Origin: Bursaphelenchus xylophilus
Taxonomy: Eukaryota > Nematoda > Chromadorea > Rhabditida > Aphelenchoididae
Length of the DNA stretch: 64,000 bases
NCBI GenBank assembly: GCA_904066235.2
Contig: CAJFCV020000003.1
Location: forward strand, 10,912,001 to 10,976,000
Direction: 5' to 3'
The notes beneath the pieces are model-generated. The model saw only the letters and a list, made by a program, of their open reading frames with translations. It had not been told where the DNA came from and did not search any database. Below, one piece after another: positions 23,292 through 33,140 of this stretch. Each line of letters starts with the position of its first letter. Positions within the stretch are counted from its first letter, which is position 1. The position numbers were made by a program, and so were the translations under genes.

Positions 23292-23924
23292 TCACTTCTC
23301 TGATCCCGTTTTTTTGGAGGGTCTTTTCGGAACCTTTTTTGCGCGAACTTTTATGAGCCATAACTCTGCCCTCAGGACCCGTAAACACTTTTGGACGCCA
23401 GATTCTTCTTACACAGCCTGAGGCCTTCACTGTCCACTAGGTCACCAGTATGGATCGATCTGCGAAAAAAGTGACTTCCCTTGTTAGTAGAGCCCAAAAA
23501 CACGTGGTACTATATAGTACCAGGTGGTACCATTGGTTTTAGACAAAATTTTAGTGCTGCCGGCACCACAGTTAATATTCAGTCAGACACCCTTTTTTCT
23601 ACTTCCGATGCGAAAACATTTCAAAATTTTGTTGAATTTTCCAAAAAATCTTTTTTTTCCCAGTCCCGAAGCGAAAACACTTCAAATTTTTTTCAAATTT
23701 CACAAAAAATCCTTTTTTTTCCAACTCCCGAAACGAAAACATTTCAAAAATTTCTCAAATTCACCAAAAAATTCTTTTTTCACAGTCCCGAAGCGAAAAT
23801 ATTAAACGGTATCGTTGACCCGAAATGTCGTTGACCCGAAGTGTCGTTGACCCGAGTTGTCGTTGACCCGAGTTGTCGTTGACCCGAGTTGTCGCGACCC
23901 GAGTTGTCCCTGACCCGAAATGTC

Positions 23925-24037
23925 GGGACGCGGGGGATTTTTGGCAAAAAAGTGCTTAAAAATGGATTTTGATGATTTCGTCTAATGGCATTGCCAACCA
24001 AAACTGTTGAAAACCCTTTCTCATAGACGCTGATTGT
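23925..24037 (-). other. Possible upstream exon of the methyltransferase-like gene
   Basis: A tttcacag acceptor precedes a coding-like stretch (TISVYEKGFSTVLVGNAI, then NPFLSTFLPKIP) on the same strand as the gene at 18.6-21.6 kb. The stretch runs directly into the palindrome at 23924 with no good donor site left, so splicing to the next exon cannot be shown. It could equally be an unrelated exon or chance. Confidence 0.3.
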
Positions 24038-24959
24038 CTGTGAAATTTTAAAATTCCCAAAAATCTTCAAAATTTTACAAATAATCATCAAAAACCCCTA
24101 AAAAATGGTCAAAAATCCCATAAAGAACTCTGAAATACTCAAAACGCCATGTAAATATCTTCAAATTCACGTACAATCAAGAACAGAGCACTCCAAACAC
24201 AACCCGCACAATTTACAACCATTGTTCGTGAGGACAAGAAATGAAAATAAAATTCATTTGGAGCAATGCAGATTCAAAATCAAAATTCATTTTCCACTCC
24301 CCAGCGGAGTCAGAGGCAAAGACACAACGTGAAAATCATCATGGTCATTATCATAAATGGTCTTGAGACAAACCGAAGTTTTTCTGGCAACGAGATGAGG
24401 TGTGTATGCTGCTGTTTTCTGTTGTTGAAATAAAGAATACAGTCTTTCCAGAACTGGCAAAAAGTTATCGCTTTATAAAAATCCTGTTGTTTCTGCAAAC
24501 CGCTAGCTAGAATACGTCTCTTACTAGTCGCGCCGTAAATCTCGTCAACCACGAAACTCCAAAGTTGACGGTTCAAAAAAGAAATAGCAACTATATCTGA
24601 AGAGTCAAAGTTGTCATGAGTTTGCATTGTTTAACCCATATTGGTTTAATTGCTTATTGTTGTTGTTTTTGCTAAAGCTTTTTCCGCTTTGAATTGATCT
24701 CAAAGAATTATACATATTGTTGTCTAATTTCTCTGATCGTGGGCTTAGAAATTACGACTGCGTCCAACAAGGATAGAAAGACTTTTCTTGTTGGAAAAAC
24801 AGGATTGAGGGGTTTAATGCCAGCAAACTTTACATATCAGTAATTTGTGAGCCCTAAAAATAACGCTTATAGTAAATAAACCTAATATAACTGACCCAAG
24901 TCAATACATAGTGCCTTTACTTTTGCCTTTTCTTCCTTCGAGTAGTTGAACTTTGGACA

Positions 24960-25085
24960 ACGCAATGGCTGTCCCCAAATTTATACCATTCTGTCCCCAA
25001 ATTTCCCCATTCTGTCCCCAACGACCTGTCCCCAAATAGGGGTTCGGAATCTGTCCCCAAAATATTCCGAATATGTCCCCAAACA
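24960..25085. repeat. TGTCCCCAAA minisatellite
   Basis: The decamer TGTCCCCAAA or a close variant appears about six times at irregular spacing with AT-rich spacers. No protein feature. Confidence 0.6.
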
Positions 25086-25205
25086 CAAAAATTAGTGTAG
25101 GGTCCATGTTTCGAGGTAGTAATAACACTTCGGGCTAAAAAATTTGAAAATTCAAATCGGTGATTACGTAATAAGCAAAAGTTCAATACCTTTGGGTAAA
25201 AATCG

Positions 25206-25550
25206 GATATAGGGGTAATCAAGGATGCTGATTTTGAAAATGATATTCATTTTTCATGATTGTAACTTTTTTCTTAAGTAGTAGTGTAAAGTAGTAATTT
25301 TTGAAAATTTTAGATGAGATGTCGAGTTATAGGTAATCGACGATGCTGATTTTGAAAATGATATTCATTTTTCATGATTGTAACTTTTTTCTTAAGTAGT
25401 AGTGTAAAGTAGTAATTTTCGAAAATTTTAGATGAGATGTCGAGTTATAGGTAATCGAGGATGCTGATTTTGAAAATGATATTCATTCTTCATGATTTTA
25501 ACTTTTTTCTAAAGTATTATAGTAGTGTAAAGTAGTAATTTGTGAGATTT
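25206..25550. repeat. 118-base tandem repeat, three units
   Basis: The landmark GATGCTGATTTTGAAAATGA occurs at 25224, 25342 and 25460, an exact 118-base period. The units differ at a few bases and the last decays after about 90 bases. A related sequence is arranged as a palindrome at 34118-34545. Confidence 0.75.
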
Positions 25551-25796
25551 TTTGAATTGGAAGGGTTTATGGGTGATGATTCCAGAATAAGATTCATGAT
25601 GAGTTGTGCTGTAAAATTGTGATCTTTTTTTTTTATTTTATTTTTTTTTGATGAATAGTTAGTTAAATGAAAGGTATGTGTTATTGTTGATTCAAGAACT
25701 GTGTTCATCTTCTGTAGTTTTTATTCACCTCCAATTTGTTGACAGAAGAATTTTTGCTCAGAATTTTCTGTCAAACCTGGCATAGCGGCAGGCTAT

Positions 25797-26381
25797 CCCA
25801 AGCCAAACAATTTTATAGCAGAAAAATTTCTGTCAAACCCCGCCCATTTTGGCGCGCTCGATGAAGAGCAGAAGCAATACCGTTGATGACTCGAAGTAAT
25901 AATCGCACGAAAAACAATCCTGTTGGATAATAACACGACGTTGCTCAAAGAACTTGAAATAGCAAAAAAACTTTTTGAAATTTAAAAATACTTCTCTTTA
26001 GACAACATAGTTATATTTTTAAAATTTTTTGTCATAAAAAGAAAAAAACAGCCGTACTATTTTGTGACGTTGTCCGTACAAGAATAGGTTAAATTTACAC
26101 AAGTTATTTGCCGTTTCAACGTTTTCTCTATCGATTTATTGCAATTAGGCAGACATTGTTTTAGGTGATATCAGACGGACCTGAAGGAGTTGAAAATAGT
26201 TGTAAAATATTTTAAATTTTTAAAGTGATAAATGCTAGACTGAACAATTATCCAACAGGATTGTTTTTCATGCGATTATTACTTCGAGTCATCAACGGTA
26301 TTGCTTCTGCTCTTCATCGAGCGCGCCAAAATGGGCGGGGTTTGACAGAAATTTTTCTGCTATAAAATTGTTTGGCTTGGG
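25797..26381. mobile_element. 585-base palindromic element (CCCAAGCCAAAC ends)
   Basis: CCCAAGCCAAACAATTTTAT at the left is mirrored at the right. The arms are about 140 bases and near-perfect through ATCCTGTTGGATAA. The loop is AT-rich and non-coding. A target duplication is not clear. Confidence 0.65.
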
Positions 26382-26541
26382 AACACGGCGTTACTACTAC
26401 AAATTGCTAAGTTGTAAAAAGCTGCTAATCTTTGAATTTCGCAAACAGCGCTTTTTCTAACAGCATATACAGCCGGGAACGTTGGCTTTGATTAAAATTT
26501 TTAAAAAATGTAAAGCTATGGCGGAAAACTTTTGAATCATC

Positions 26542-26832
26542 TTAATAAAAAAAAGAAAAAAGTACCATAGAAAATGTGTTGAAGTTATTCTCCGACGTTT
26601 TCTTGTCAACCGGCACAATCGTGAAGTTTAGGTTGCGTTGTGCCGCAGCCACAGAATACACCATGTTGTTGACGACAGAGACGGTCATGGCAACGTCATC
26701 AGCCCATGCCAGGGAATTTACGTCCCAGAATTTCCATGCTGATTTAACGACTGCCCATAGGACGGCCATACAGGTCCAAAACTTCGACCGACCGCATCCA
26801 TTGTTGAGAATACTAAATGAATTCGATCCCAT
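26542..26832 (-). CDS. Putative small membrane-type protein, unknown
   Basis: A 96-residue frame starting MGSNSFSILNNGCGRSKFW. It has two moderately hydrophobic stretches (about residues 17-36 and 48-66) and composition more protein-like than neighbouring frames. A possible donor (ATG|gtactt) near its end could join a further short exon across a very short intron, which would change the C-terminus. I do not recognise it. It may be a real orphan gene, an exon of a larger gene, or chance. Confidence 0.3.
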   Translation of the reverse strand: MGSNSFSILNNGCGRSKFWTCMAVLWAVVKSAWKFWDVNSLAWADDVAMTVSVVNNMVYSVAAAQRNLNFTIVPVDKKTSENNFNTFSMVLFSFFY

Positions 26833-27244
26833 TTTTCTTTTTTTAGTATTTGAATGAGGTTTTTGTAAACAGAAGAACATTTTCAACCCAAGGTTCCAAA
26901 TCTCTTGCAAATCCTTTATGCTGTGGGCACTGTAAACACAATTACATTCTTTCCAACTTGTGATGTGAAAGTCGACGAAAAACTGACTCTTAAATTCTGA
27001 AACTGACTCTTAAATGTCTGCTTTTGGGCGTATGTTGGCCAAATTGGCGTTTAACAATCGATGGTTTGTAAAAAAAAAATGCTGACGTCACAAATTGTGA
27101 TTTGGGATTTCTCTGGCTTTGCCCATTTTTTGTTCAATGACGTAAGTTCTAAGAACAGAAAAAATTTGGCGTCTTCAAGTGGAATCATAGGCATTATTTG
27201 CCATTCCGCCAAAGCATAGCGTAGGGTGAGCAAACTGTTAAAGA

Positions 27245-28298
27245 ATGGAGGTAAAACGAAGGGAATTTCTGGATGCTAAGATAAAAGAACTTAAAGGTAA
27301 GTTAAATTCTTGTTTCTCTAAAATTTTTGGTGTTTCAGCCAGTGTTGACAAAGCCGTTCCATTTGAAGACAAGCTTTACAACCAGCCCAGGCTCAGCGAC
27401 TTAGTAGTCAGTGTGGGAGAGCAGAAGTTTTATGTAGGTTTTTTCCTCATAGCATAAGAAAAAATTTTAGGTCAGTAAACATCAATTGGCCAAGAAATCT
27501 CCGGTCTTTGAAACCATGTTTCTTTCCGACTTCAAAGAAGCCAAAGAAGGCGTGTTGAACCTTCACGATGAAGACCCTGAGGCAGTGGAGGCGATGCTGA
27601 AGCACATCTACATGAACACAAAAATTAAAGACTTCGAATTAGCAAGGCGTGTTGTTCCGCTAGCGCATCGATATGAACTACTGGCCTTAAAGGTGAGAGT
27701 TCAATCTCTTCGATTTTTTCGACAAGAATTTTTCATTTCCTTGGCGCCATTTTTACAAGATTCCTTTCAGGACGAGTGTGAGCTAATCCTCCTCGAAAAA
27801 GTGACATTCAAAAGTGCCATAGAGGTTTTGTACTTGGCCAACCAGCTCGATCTGAAGTTGCTGTTCATTAAAAGCTCTCAGGTCCTCTACTTTGAATCTA
27901 ATCTTAATAACACTGAAGGCACCAATCAGACTGATGACAAGGAAATAGAACATTTATGCAAGTGTCTCTCAACACCATCCGGTATTTCAACTTTCCCCCG
28001 ATACATCGATTTTTATGGAAGAAAAGTTGCCAAACTTAGAGTCATAAACAACAATAGACACGAAATTTATTTCACCGATACCTCCGAGCTTTCAAATTCT
28101 TTCTACACGGTGGAGTGCAGTATCCCGGCGAAACCAGTGCTTCACCAAAATTACCACCATGTTTGTTCTGAGGCATACTTCTCTCTTACAATTAGAAGGA
28201 CTGAGAAACAGAGTGATGAAAAGTCTGGTTTGCTGGCTTGGGGTTTCTACAAAAACAAACGCTACAACCTTTTAGAGATTCCGATTGTATATCACTAA
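27245..28298 (+). CDS. BTB-domain protein with divergent C-terminus (BTB copy 1)
   Basis: Four exons (27245-27296, 27339-27433, 27471-27692, 27771-28298) give about 298 residues. The first intron is 42 bases, the second 37, the third 78. A short charged helix (residues 1-20) precedes a BTB/POZ fold (about 30-125; SDLVVSVGEQKFYVSKHQLA, KSPVFETMF, EEDPEAVEAMLKHIYM-like motifs) and a BACK-like helical stretch (to about 160). BTB proteins typically dimerise and act as Cul3 ubiquitin-ligase adaptors. Exon phases match BTB copies 2 and 3 exactly, so the three share ancestry. The last about 110 residues are unlike the others and lack the zinc finger. The third intron is in frame and stop-free, so retention would still code. 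AATAAA follows at 28311-28316. Confidence 0.85.
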
Positions 28299-28316
28299 AA
28301 TTCGCCGTTAAATAAA

Positions 28317-30775
28317 GCAAGTATTTCTTGGTTTGGCATGTGGAAATATATGAATTTGTATCAATCAAAACGATAGCTTTTCCTGTCTTGTAATAGTGAA
28401 TCAATGGCGCCAAAAGGTTCGGGCGCAGCTCGGGAAAACTTCGAAACTATGAAAAATCCAAACCCCAAGATTTAAAGCATGGTGGATACCGAAGAACCTC
28501 CCGTTCGAGCTCTTGGAGTGCGATTTTTGAAGATACATCAAAAATGCTGATATTGAGGGACTCGTATTTCCCGATTCAGAAATGGTACCGATACAAATAA
28601 TAGCTTAAAAGAGAGTTTTTTACAACTCGAAGGATGGCCCGGACATTTCGAAAAAACGACCGACCCAGAATCTTTTGATATTTTGCATAGTTGTTGTACC
28701 ATGATAGCTGAACGTCAGCACGAATTTTTAGTTTAAGAAATTACCGTATACGGGGGTTACGGTAGGTACAATTTTTAGAAAGATTGGGTTCGTATGTAAA
28801 AACCTCAAGGAGTAAAGGCACAAAACCTCGCCGTTTTACGTTTTTGACCATGGGGAACATTTTCATTATTGACAACTTTGCCGTAGGATGTTGCCTTCGA
28901 CTATTTTGAAAAATACCAAGATACCATATTGAATGTAACTTTTTTGCAGAGAACTTGTCTCAACTTTTGAAACCTCTTAAAAACACTTTGACATGTATGT
29001 AACAACATATCAAAAATGCGCGAAAATAAAAGGGGGGGGGGGGTTTTGGAGTTACGGTACTTTGAATGTTTCCGGTACGCACGTCAATCCAAGATAGAAG
29101 AAAAAATTTCCCGCCCCTTTTTGGTGATTCGTTCAAAACGAAATGATAAAAAGCATTTTCTTATCTTTGGCCTCCATATTAGTTATACCGATCTCCTTTT
29201 GTTTGATGATCTCCTAGATGTTATTGTTGTTATTTATAGCGAAACATATCAGTATTTTGTTGCCTATGGGAAGATAAAAATGCCCAATTGATTTGGAAAT
29301 CGATTTTAGTTTGAAGACAACAGCCGAGGACGTCTGCTCTATGGAGTAGTGGGGGGACTCTAGGTGACTTTAGGGAAAATAACAACTATTTTGGAGCTTT
29401 TAGGTACTTTTTGGGACTTTTGGGTCAATTCATAAAATTATTTTGGGTTTACTTCTAAATTATTAGGGCTTCTCATTTACTTTAGGGCTAGGGGGCTTCT
29501 ACCTTATCATTTAATCTCTTTTTATTTTCAGGTTCTGATGTCGGGACGCCAACACACATGAGGGGGGCGAGTAGGACCAGACACACCCACCAAGATCCAC
29601 CAACCATTTCCCGTGCAATCCCGCAGCCATTCAGCCCGAAACATCCAAACCCCGACTACGTCCCGCCACGAAAACGCTACGCTGCATTGGCATTCCGCAC
29701 CGACTGGTCATTGGGACGTGACTTTGGGAATAATCATTCATATTCTTTTGGTTTCCAGGAGGCAGACGGTTGACCATTGTTCACCGTCCTCACCTCGTTG
29801 TTTTGTGTGTTTTACCCCGTTGTTGGTTGTTTTTGGCGGATAAATACTCAGTGAAGTTTATTGTCGGCCTTTTATTTGAGTATAATACGGGTTCTTTATT
29901 CCCGTGATTTACTTCTTCTTAGAGACCTTTGCCCCTTTGATGGTATAAAAGGTCCTATTTTTTCTCAAATTTCACAAAAAATCCTTTTTTTCCAAGTCCC
30001 GAAGCGAAAACATTTCAAAATTTTTTCAATTTTCACAAAAAATCCTTTTTTCCAAGTCCCGAAGCGAAAACATTTCAAAAAAAAATTTTTTCAGGTAACC
30101 TATCCTCCGAGGTAACCTATCCGGCGGGAAATTTTTCTTCTATTTTTGGAGGCCACACGCCTCCTTTGTTTTACTCTCCGCTTTCTACCCGATATTTCCC
30201 AAAGAGGTTAGAGAGAAGTTTGGGACGTCTCTTCTATTCCCTGTGTTCTCTCGCGGTTCTGCGAGAGAACACAGGTTTACTACAAGTGGCTGATCGTTTT
30301 CTGCAAGCGGACGCGCGTTATGGACGCGCGTTAGTTTTTGTTTTTAGGTCCATCAAGTATAATATCCCTTCGTTTGATGTTATTTCTCCTGTTATTCTAG
30401 GTTTTTTTCTTTCTTTTAGCTACTTCGTACTTTGTTCTTGTTGTTTCTTCACTTTTCTGGTCGAAAATTGCTAGAAAATGTAGATTCCTATCTATTTTTT
30501 CCAGGTGGGACACCTTGTTTTAGGCTCGGTCAAGATTTTATGTGTTCAGTCGCTATTTCAGCCTCGAGAAAGTGGCGTTTTGATCTCGAGACAATGTGTG
30601 ACCTGGTGGACACGAGTTTATCCTCTTTATACCCCTTTTTCAGCCAAGAAACTACGTAGAAAGTTTAGTTGATACCTCATGAATAATATTATTATGTTCG
30701 CAGTGGGAATCGTGCGTTTTAAGTTGAGGAATTGTGTGCGATAGTTGCTTTATATTTTTGCAAAAAAAAATCTGA
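28317..30775. other. No supported gene
   Basis: This interval holds a short homopolymer of G (29032-29043) and a coding-like but unrecognised stretch near 29560-29770 (YVPPRKRYAALAFRTDWS, preceded by a tattttcag acceptor). It also holds copies of the TTCCAAGTCCCGAAGCGAAA repeat (29960-30095, related to the arms at 21.9-22.1 kb) and a perfect hairpin at 30240. A TATA-like TATAAAAGG at 29943 precedes this repeat. I cannot assemble a gene from these. Confidence 0.4.
30240..30275. repeat. Perfect 15-bp stem hairpin, 6-base loop
   Basis: CCTGTGTTCTCTCGC, loop GGTTCT, then its exact reverse complement. A duplicated GGACGCGCGTTA lies about 35 bases downstream. Function unknown. Confidence 0.6.
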
Positions 30776-31366
30776 CAAGGAAAGTACTTTTATGGGGGCT
30801 CCTACTTTTCGACGGGACATACCTCAAAAAATCAGAAAAAATGTGCTGATCAAGGATATATAAATCTTAGCTGCCCATTTTAGGTTTTTAGGGGCGAAAA
30901 TGCCCAAAAACTCGCTTAATTTCCCTACAAAAGGGCAGGCATTCGAAACGATAAAAAGCGCAGTCGGTCTCTTCCTTCGGAAGAGAGCGATGTGGCCGAG
31001 TGGCTAGTGCCGTAGTCTGGGAATCAAGAGGGGGACGCCGCACGGGTTCGGTTTCCCTTTTGGACTGAAGCAACTTTTTTTGAAGTTGAAGGTCGGAAAA
31101 ATAAATTTTTGGGCCAAGACTGATTTATTACGTCCTAGAAACTCAATAAACATCATTTTAAGCCGAAATAAAAATTGTAAACCTGTGAAAAATTAAGCGA
31201 AAAGAGGTTTATATAGGACTTTAAACCAACTTGCGATGGACTTTTCACCCCTAAAAACCTAAAATGGGCAGCTAAGATTTATATATCCTTGATCAGCACA
31301 TTTTTTCTGATTTTTTGAGATATGTCCCGTCAAAAAGTAGGAGCCCCCATAAAAGTACTTTCCTTG
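30776..31366. mobile_element. Foldback element with central tRNA-like sequence (P1)
   Basis: CAAGGAAAGTACTTTTATGG at the left is mirrored at the right, and the palindrome continues outward as AAAAATCTGA / TCAGATTTTT. Arms of about 130 bases flank a central tRNA-like sequence. The ends match the Tc5-like CAAGGRAAGT type. The TNA duplication cannot be tested because the flanks are themselves inverted. Confidence 0.6.
30986..31063 (+). ncRNA. tRNA-like segment of element P1
   Basis: A-box TGGCCGAGTGG (30993-31003) is intact, while the B-box (GGTTCGGTTTC, 31045-31055) has two changes. A hairpin CTCTTCC-TTC-GGAAGAG lies just upstream, as in element P2. Non-functional as a tRNA by appearance. Confidence 0.4.
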
Positions 31367-31689
31367 TCAGATTTTTTTGTATTTCGAGCTTTTTTTGATC
31401 AATTTACTTTCGACATTGTACTAGACAAGTTTCGGCAAAATTGTCGTGTTTTTAAACTTTCGTTTTTGAAATTATGGGCTAATAAGCTTCTTAAATCCCT
31501 TATCTTGCCTATTAACATTTGAAACCCTGCAAAAAAGTGGATTTACGACTGTTTCCACCTGCTAGCCCTAAATCTCTAGATCTTTCCGAAATTTTAATGT
31601 TTTCATCGCGTCTTTTGCCAAATTCGAGGGTTAGAATTGACAAGAAAGGATTGCTCTTATAATCTCATCTAATTACAGGAGCTAACAGA

Positions 31690-32578
31690 ATGGAAGAAGA
31701 ATTTGCTCCAGTAAAAGACAAACAGCCAGCTGGATCAGCAAAAAATGACGAATTTGATCCTGGTAAGTATTTTGTATTATTGTTTCTAGTATTTCATACA
31801 TGCCAATCTCTGGCATCTAGAAAGGTTTTTTGGATGGGTTTTCTCCAAAAAATGTGTTATCCATGGTGGAACTGACGTTTCTTTGCGAATTTTTAAAAAT
31901 TTTCTGAGGAAATTCGTTGTTGCTGACTGTGAATAGATAGCTGACCTAGATATAGCGGTTTTGTTATTTTTGGAAGATGCTGCACACTTGTTTTTCTTTG
32001 AGAAATTTGAGTTTTAGTCGTCATGTTGTTTTAGAATTTTTCTGCGGAAATTTTTTGCTTTTACAATCTGAAACTGGGCTTGTTAGCTCGTCAACGGCAC
32101 AATCTTTCTTTCAGAAGATCGTTATAAACCCGAAGGAACAGTGATATTGGAAATTGATCGGTTTTCGGACTTTGCACGAGGACTGCCGGCCGAGAACCCG
32201 CAACGACTGTCGGAAGCGGTCTACATCCGTGGCATGCCATGGAAAATCTTGGCAATCCCGCGCGATGGGTCCAGATCTCCGAACCAACAGACCGCCAAGT
32301 GCCTTGGCTTCTTCCTGCAATGCAATGGAGAGGCGGGCGACGGCGAGAACTGGTCCTGCTCGGCCTCGGCGATGTTCCGCATCGTCCCCATGAAGGAGGG
32401 AATCGAACCCAACATCCAACGAATCTCCCACACCTTTCATCCCAAGGAAAACGACTGGGGATACTCGCAGTTCGTGCAGTGCGATCAGCTGCTGGAGGAA
32501 AGTGGCGGTTACATAAAGGATGATGTGGTTCGATTAGAAGTTGACGTCTCTGCTGATGCTCCACATGGTGTTCATTAA
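31690..32578 (+). CDS. USP7-like MATH-domain-only protein
   Basis: Two exons (31690-31762, 32115-32578) give 178 residues. After an acidic N-terminus, about residues 30-175 match the USP7/HAUSP MATH (TRAF-like) domain: VYIRGMPWKILAIPR, KCLGFFLQCNGE, WSCSASAMFRIV, ISHTF...KENDWGYSQF and the terminal VDVSADAPHGV. USP7 MATH domains bind P/AxxS peptides in substrates such as p53 and MDM2; the nematode USP7 homologue is MATH-33. In USP7 the catalytic protease begins just after ADAPHGV. Here a TAA follows two residues later and no catalytic exons are seen downstream in the window. It could be a partial duplicate acting as a binding-only competitor, or a gene truncated by the repeats at 32.7-33.8 kb. 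GC content of exon 2 is well above its surroundings. Confidence 0.8.
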
Positions 32579-33140
32579 GCTTGGAGGTTATTGAGGGGAT
32601 TTGAAGGGGTTTTCATGGGATATAAATGGATTTTGAGAGGGTTGGGATATTGTTTTAGGTGAGATGAAAAAATTTTTGGAAATTTTTGAAGGTTTATATT
32701 TTTTCTTGTACAGGGTGTACCAATTTGGTGGCCCGATTTGAATTGGCTATAACTTCTTTAATTTTGGGCCAAATTTTAAAATTCTTTTTTTCCCTGAATC
32801 CTCAGACATGCCCATTTTGTTTAATACCAAATATGTGGCAGGAGTACAGAAATCTCGCCATCTTCGTCATCTTTGTTTAGGGCCAACCCTTTTCCCCAAC
32901 TTTGCGGATTTTCAAAATTTTCATATCTGTGCCCTCCGGGTTTCACTCCTTAGGAGCGGATTTGCTTTGGGTTTTTTAATTCCAAACTATTCTACACGAA
33001 ATTCTAAACCTTATGAACCTAGGTTTGCCACAACTATCTATTTCGTTCACAAGATAGATCTTTTGTTCTTCACGACGAAGATGGCGAGATTTCTGTACTC
33101 CTGCCACATATTTGGTATTAAACAAAATGGAGATGTCTGA

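Larger units (their letters stand above)
22470..23483. mobile_element. Tc5-like foldback element with tRNA-like arms and a coding centre
   Basis: The ends CAAGGGAAGTCACTTTTTTC and their mirror image are flanked by TTA on both sides, within C-TTA...TTA-G. That is the CTNAG target with TNA duplication known for C. elegans Tc4/Tc5. The arms are about 270 bases and nearly identical, each holding a tRNA-like segment. The centre encodes a basic protein related to that of the element at 48495-50105. The assignment to the Tc4/Tc5 group rests on ends and target. The transposase catalytic part is absent, so this copy is probably non-autonomous. Confidence 0.7.
21739..23924. mobile_element. 2.2-kb palindrome with tandem-repeat arms
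   Basis: The outer arms are mirror images. Each starts with about seven tandem units of the form ACTCGGGTCAACGAC (21739-21850, mirrored 23812-23924). These are followed by three or four units of about 50 bases containing TTCGCTTCGGGACTTGG and a poly-A/GGATTTTTTGTGAAA tail (to about 22110, mirrored from about 23580). Motifs such as GGTACTATATAGTACC follow inside. The Tc5-like element at 22470-23483 occupies the centre. The structure separates the methyltransferase-like gene from its presumed upstream exons. Confidence 0.6.

Noticed and set aside
29016..29291. 91-residue frame after a run of G
   Set aside because: Starts at a homopolymer, has AT-driven composition and no recognisable domain or neighbours supporting it.
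32576..32578. USP7 protease continuing through a hidden intron after the MATH domain
   Set aside because: The only nearby GT (ATG|gtgttc) is a weak donor and no protease-like exon appears before 34.7 kb.
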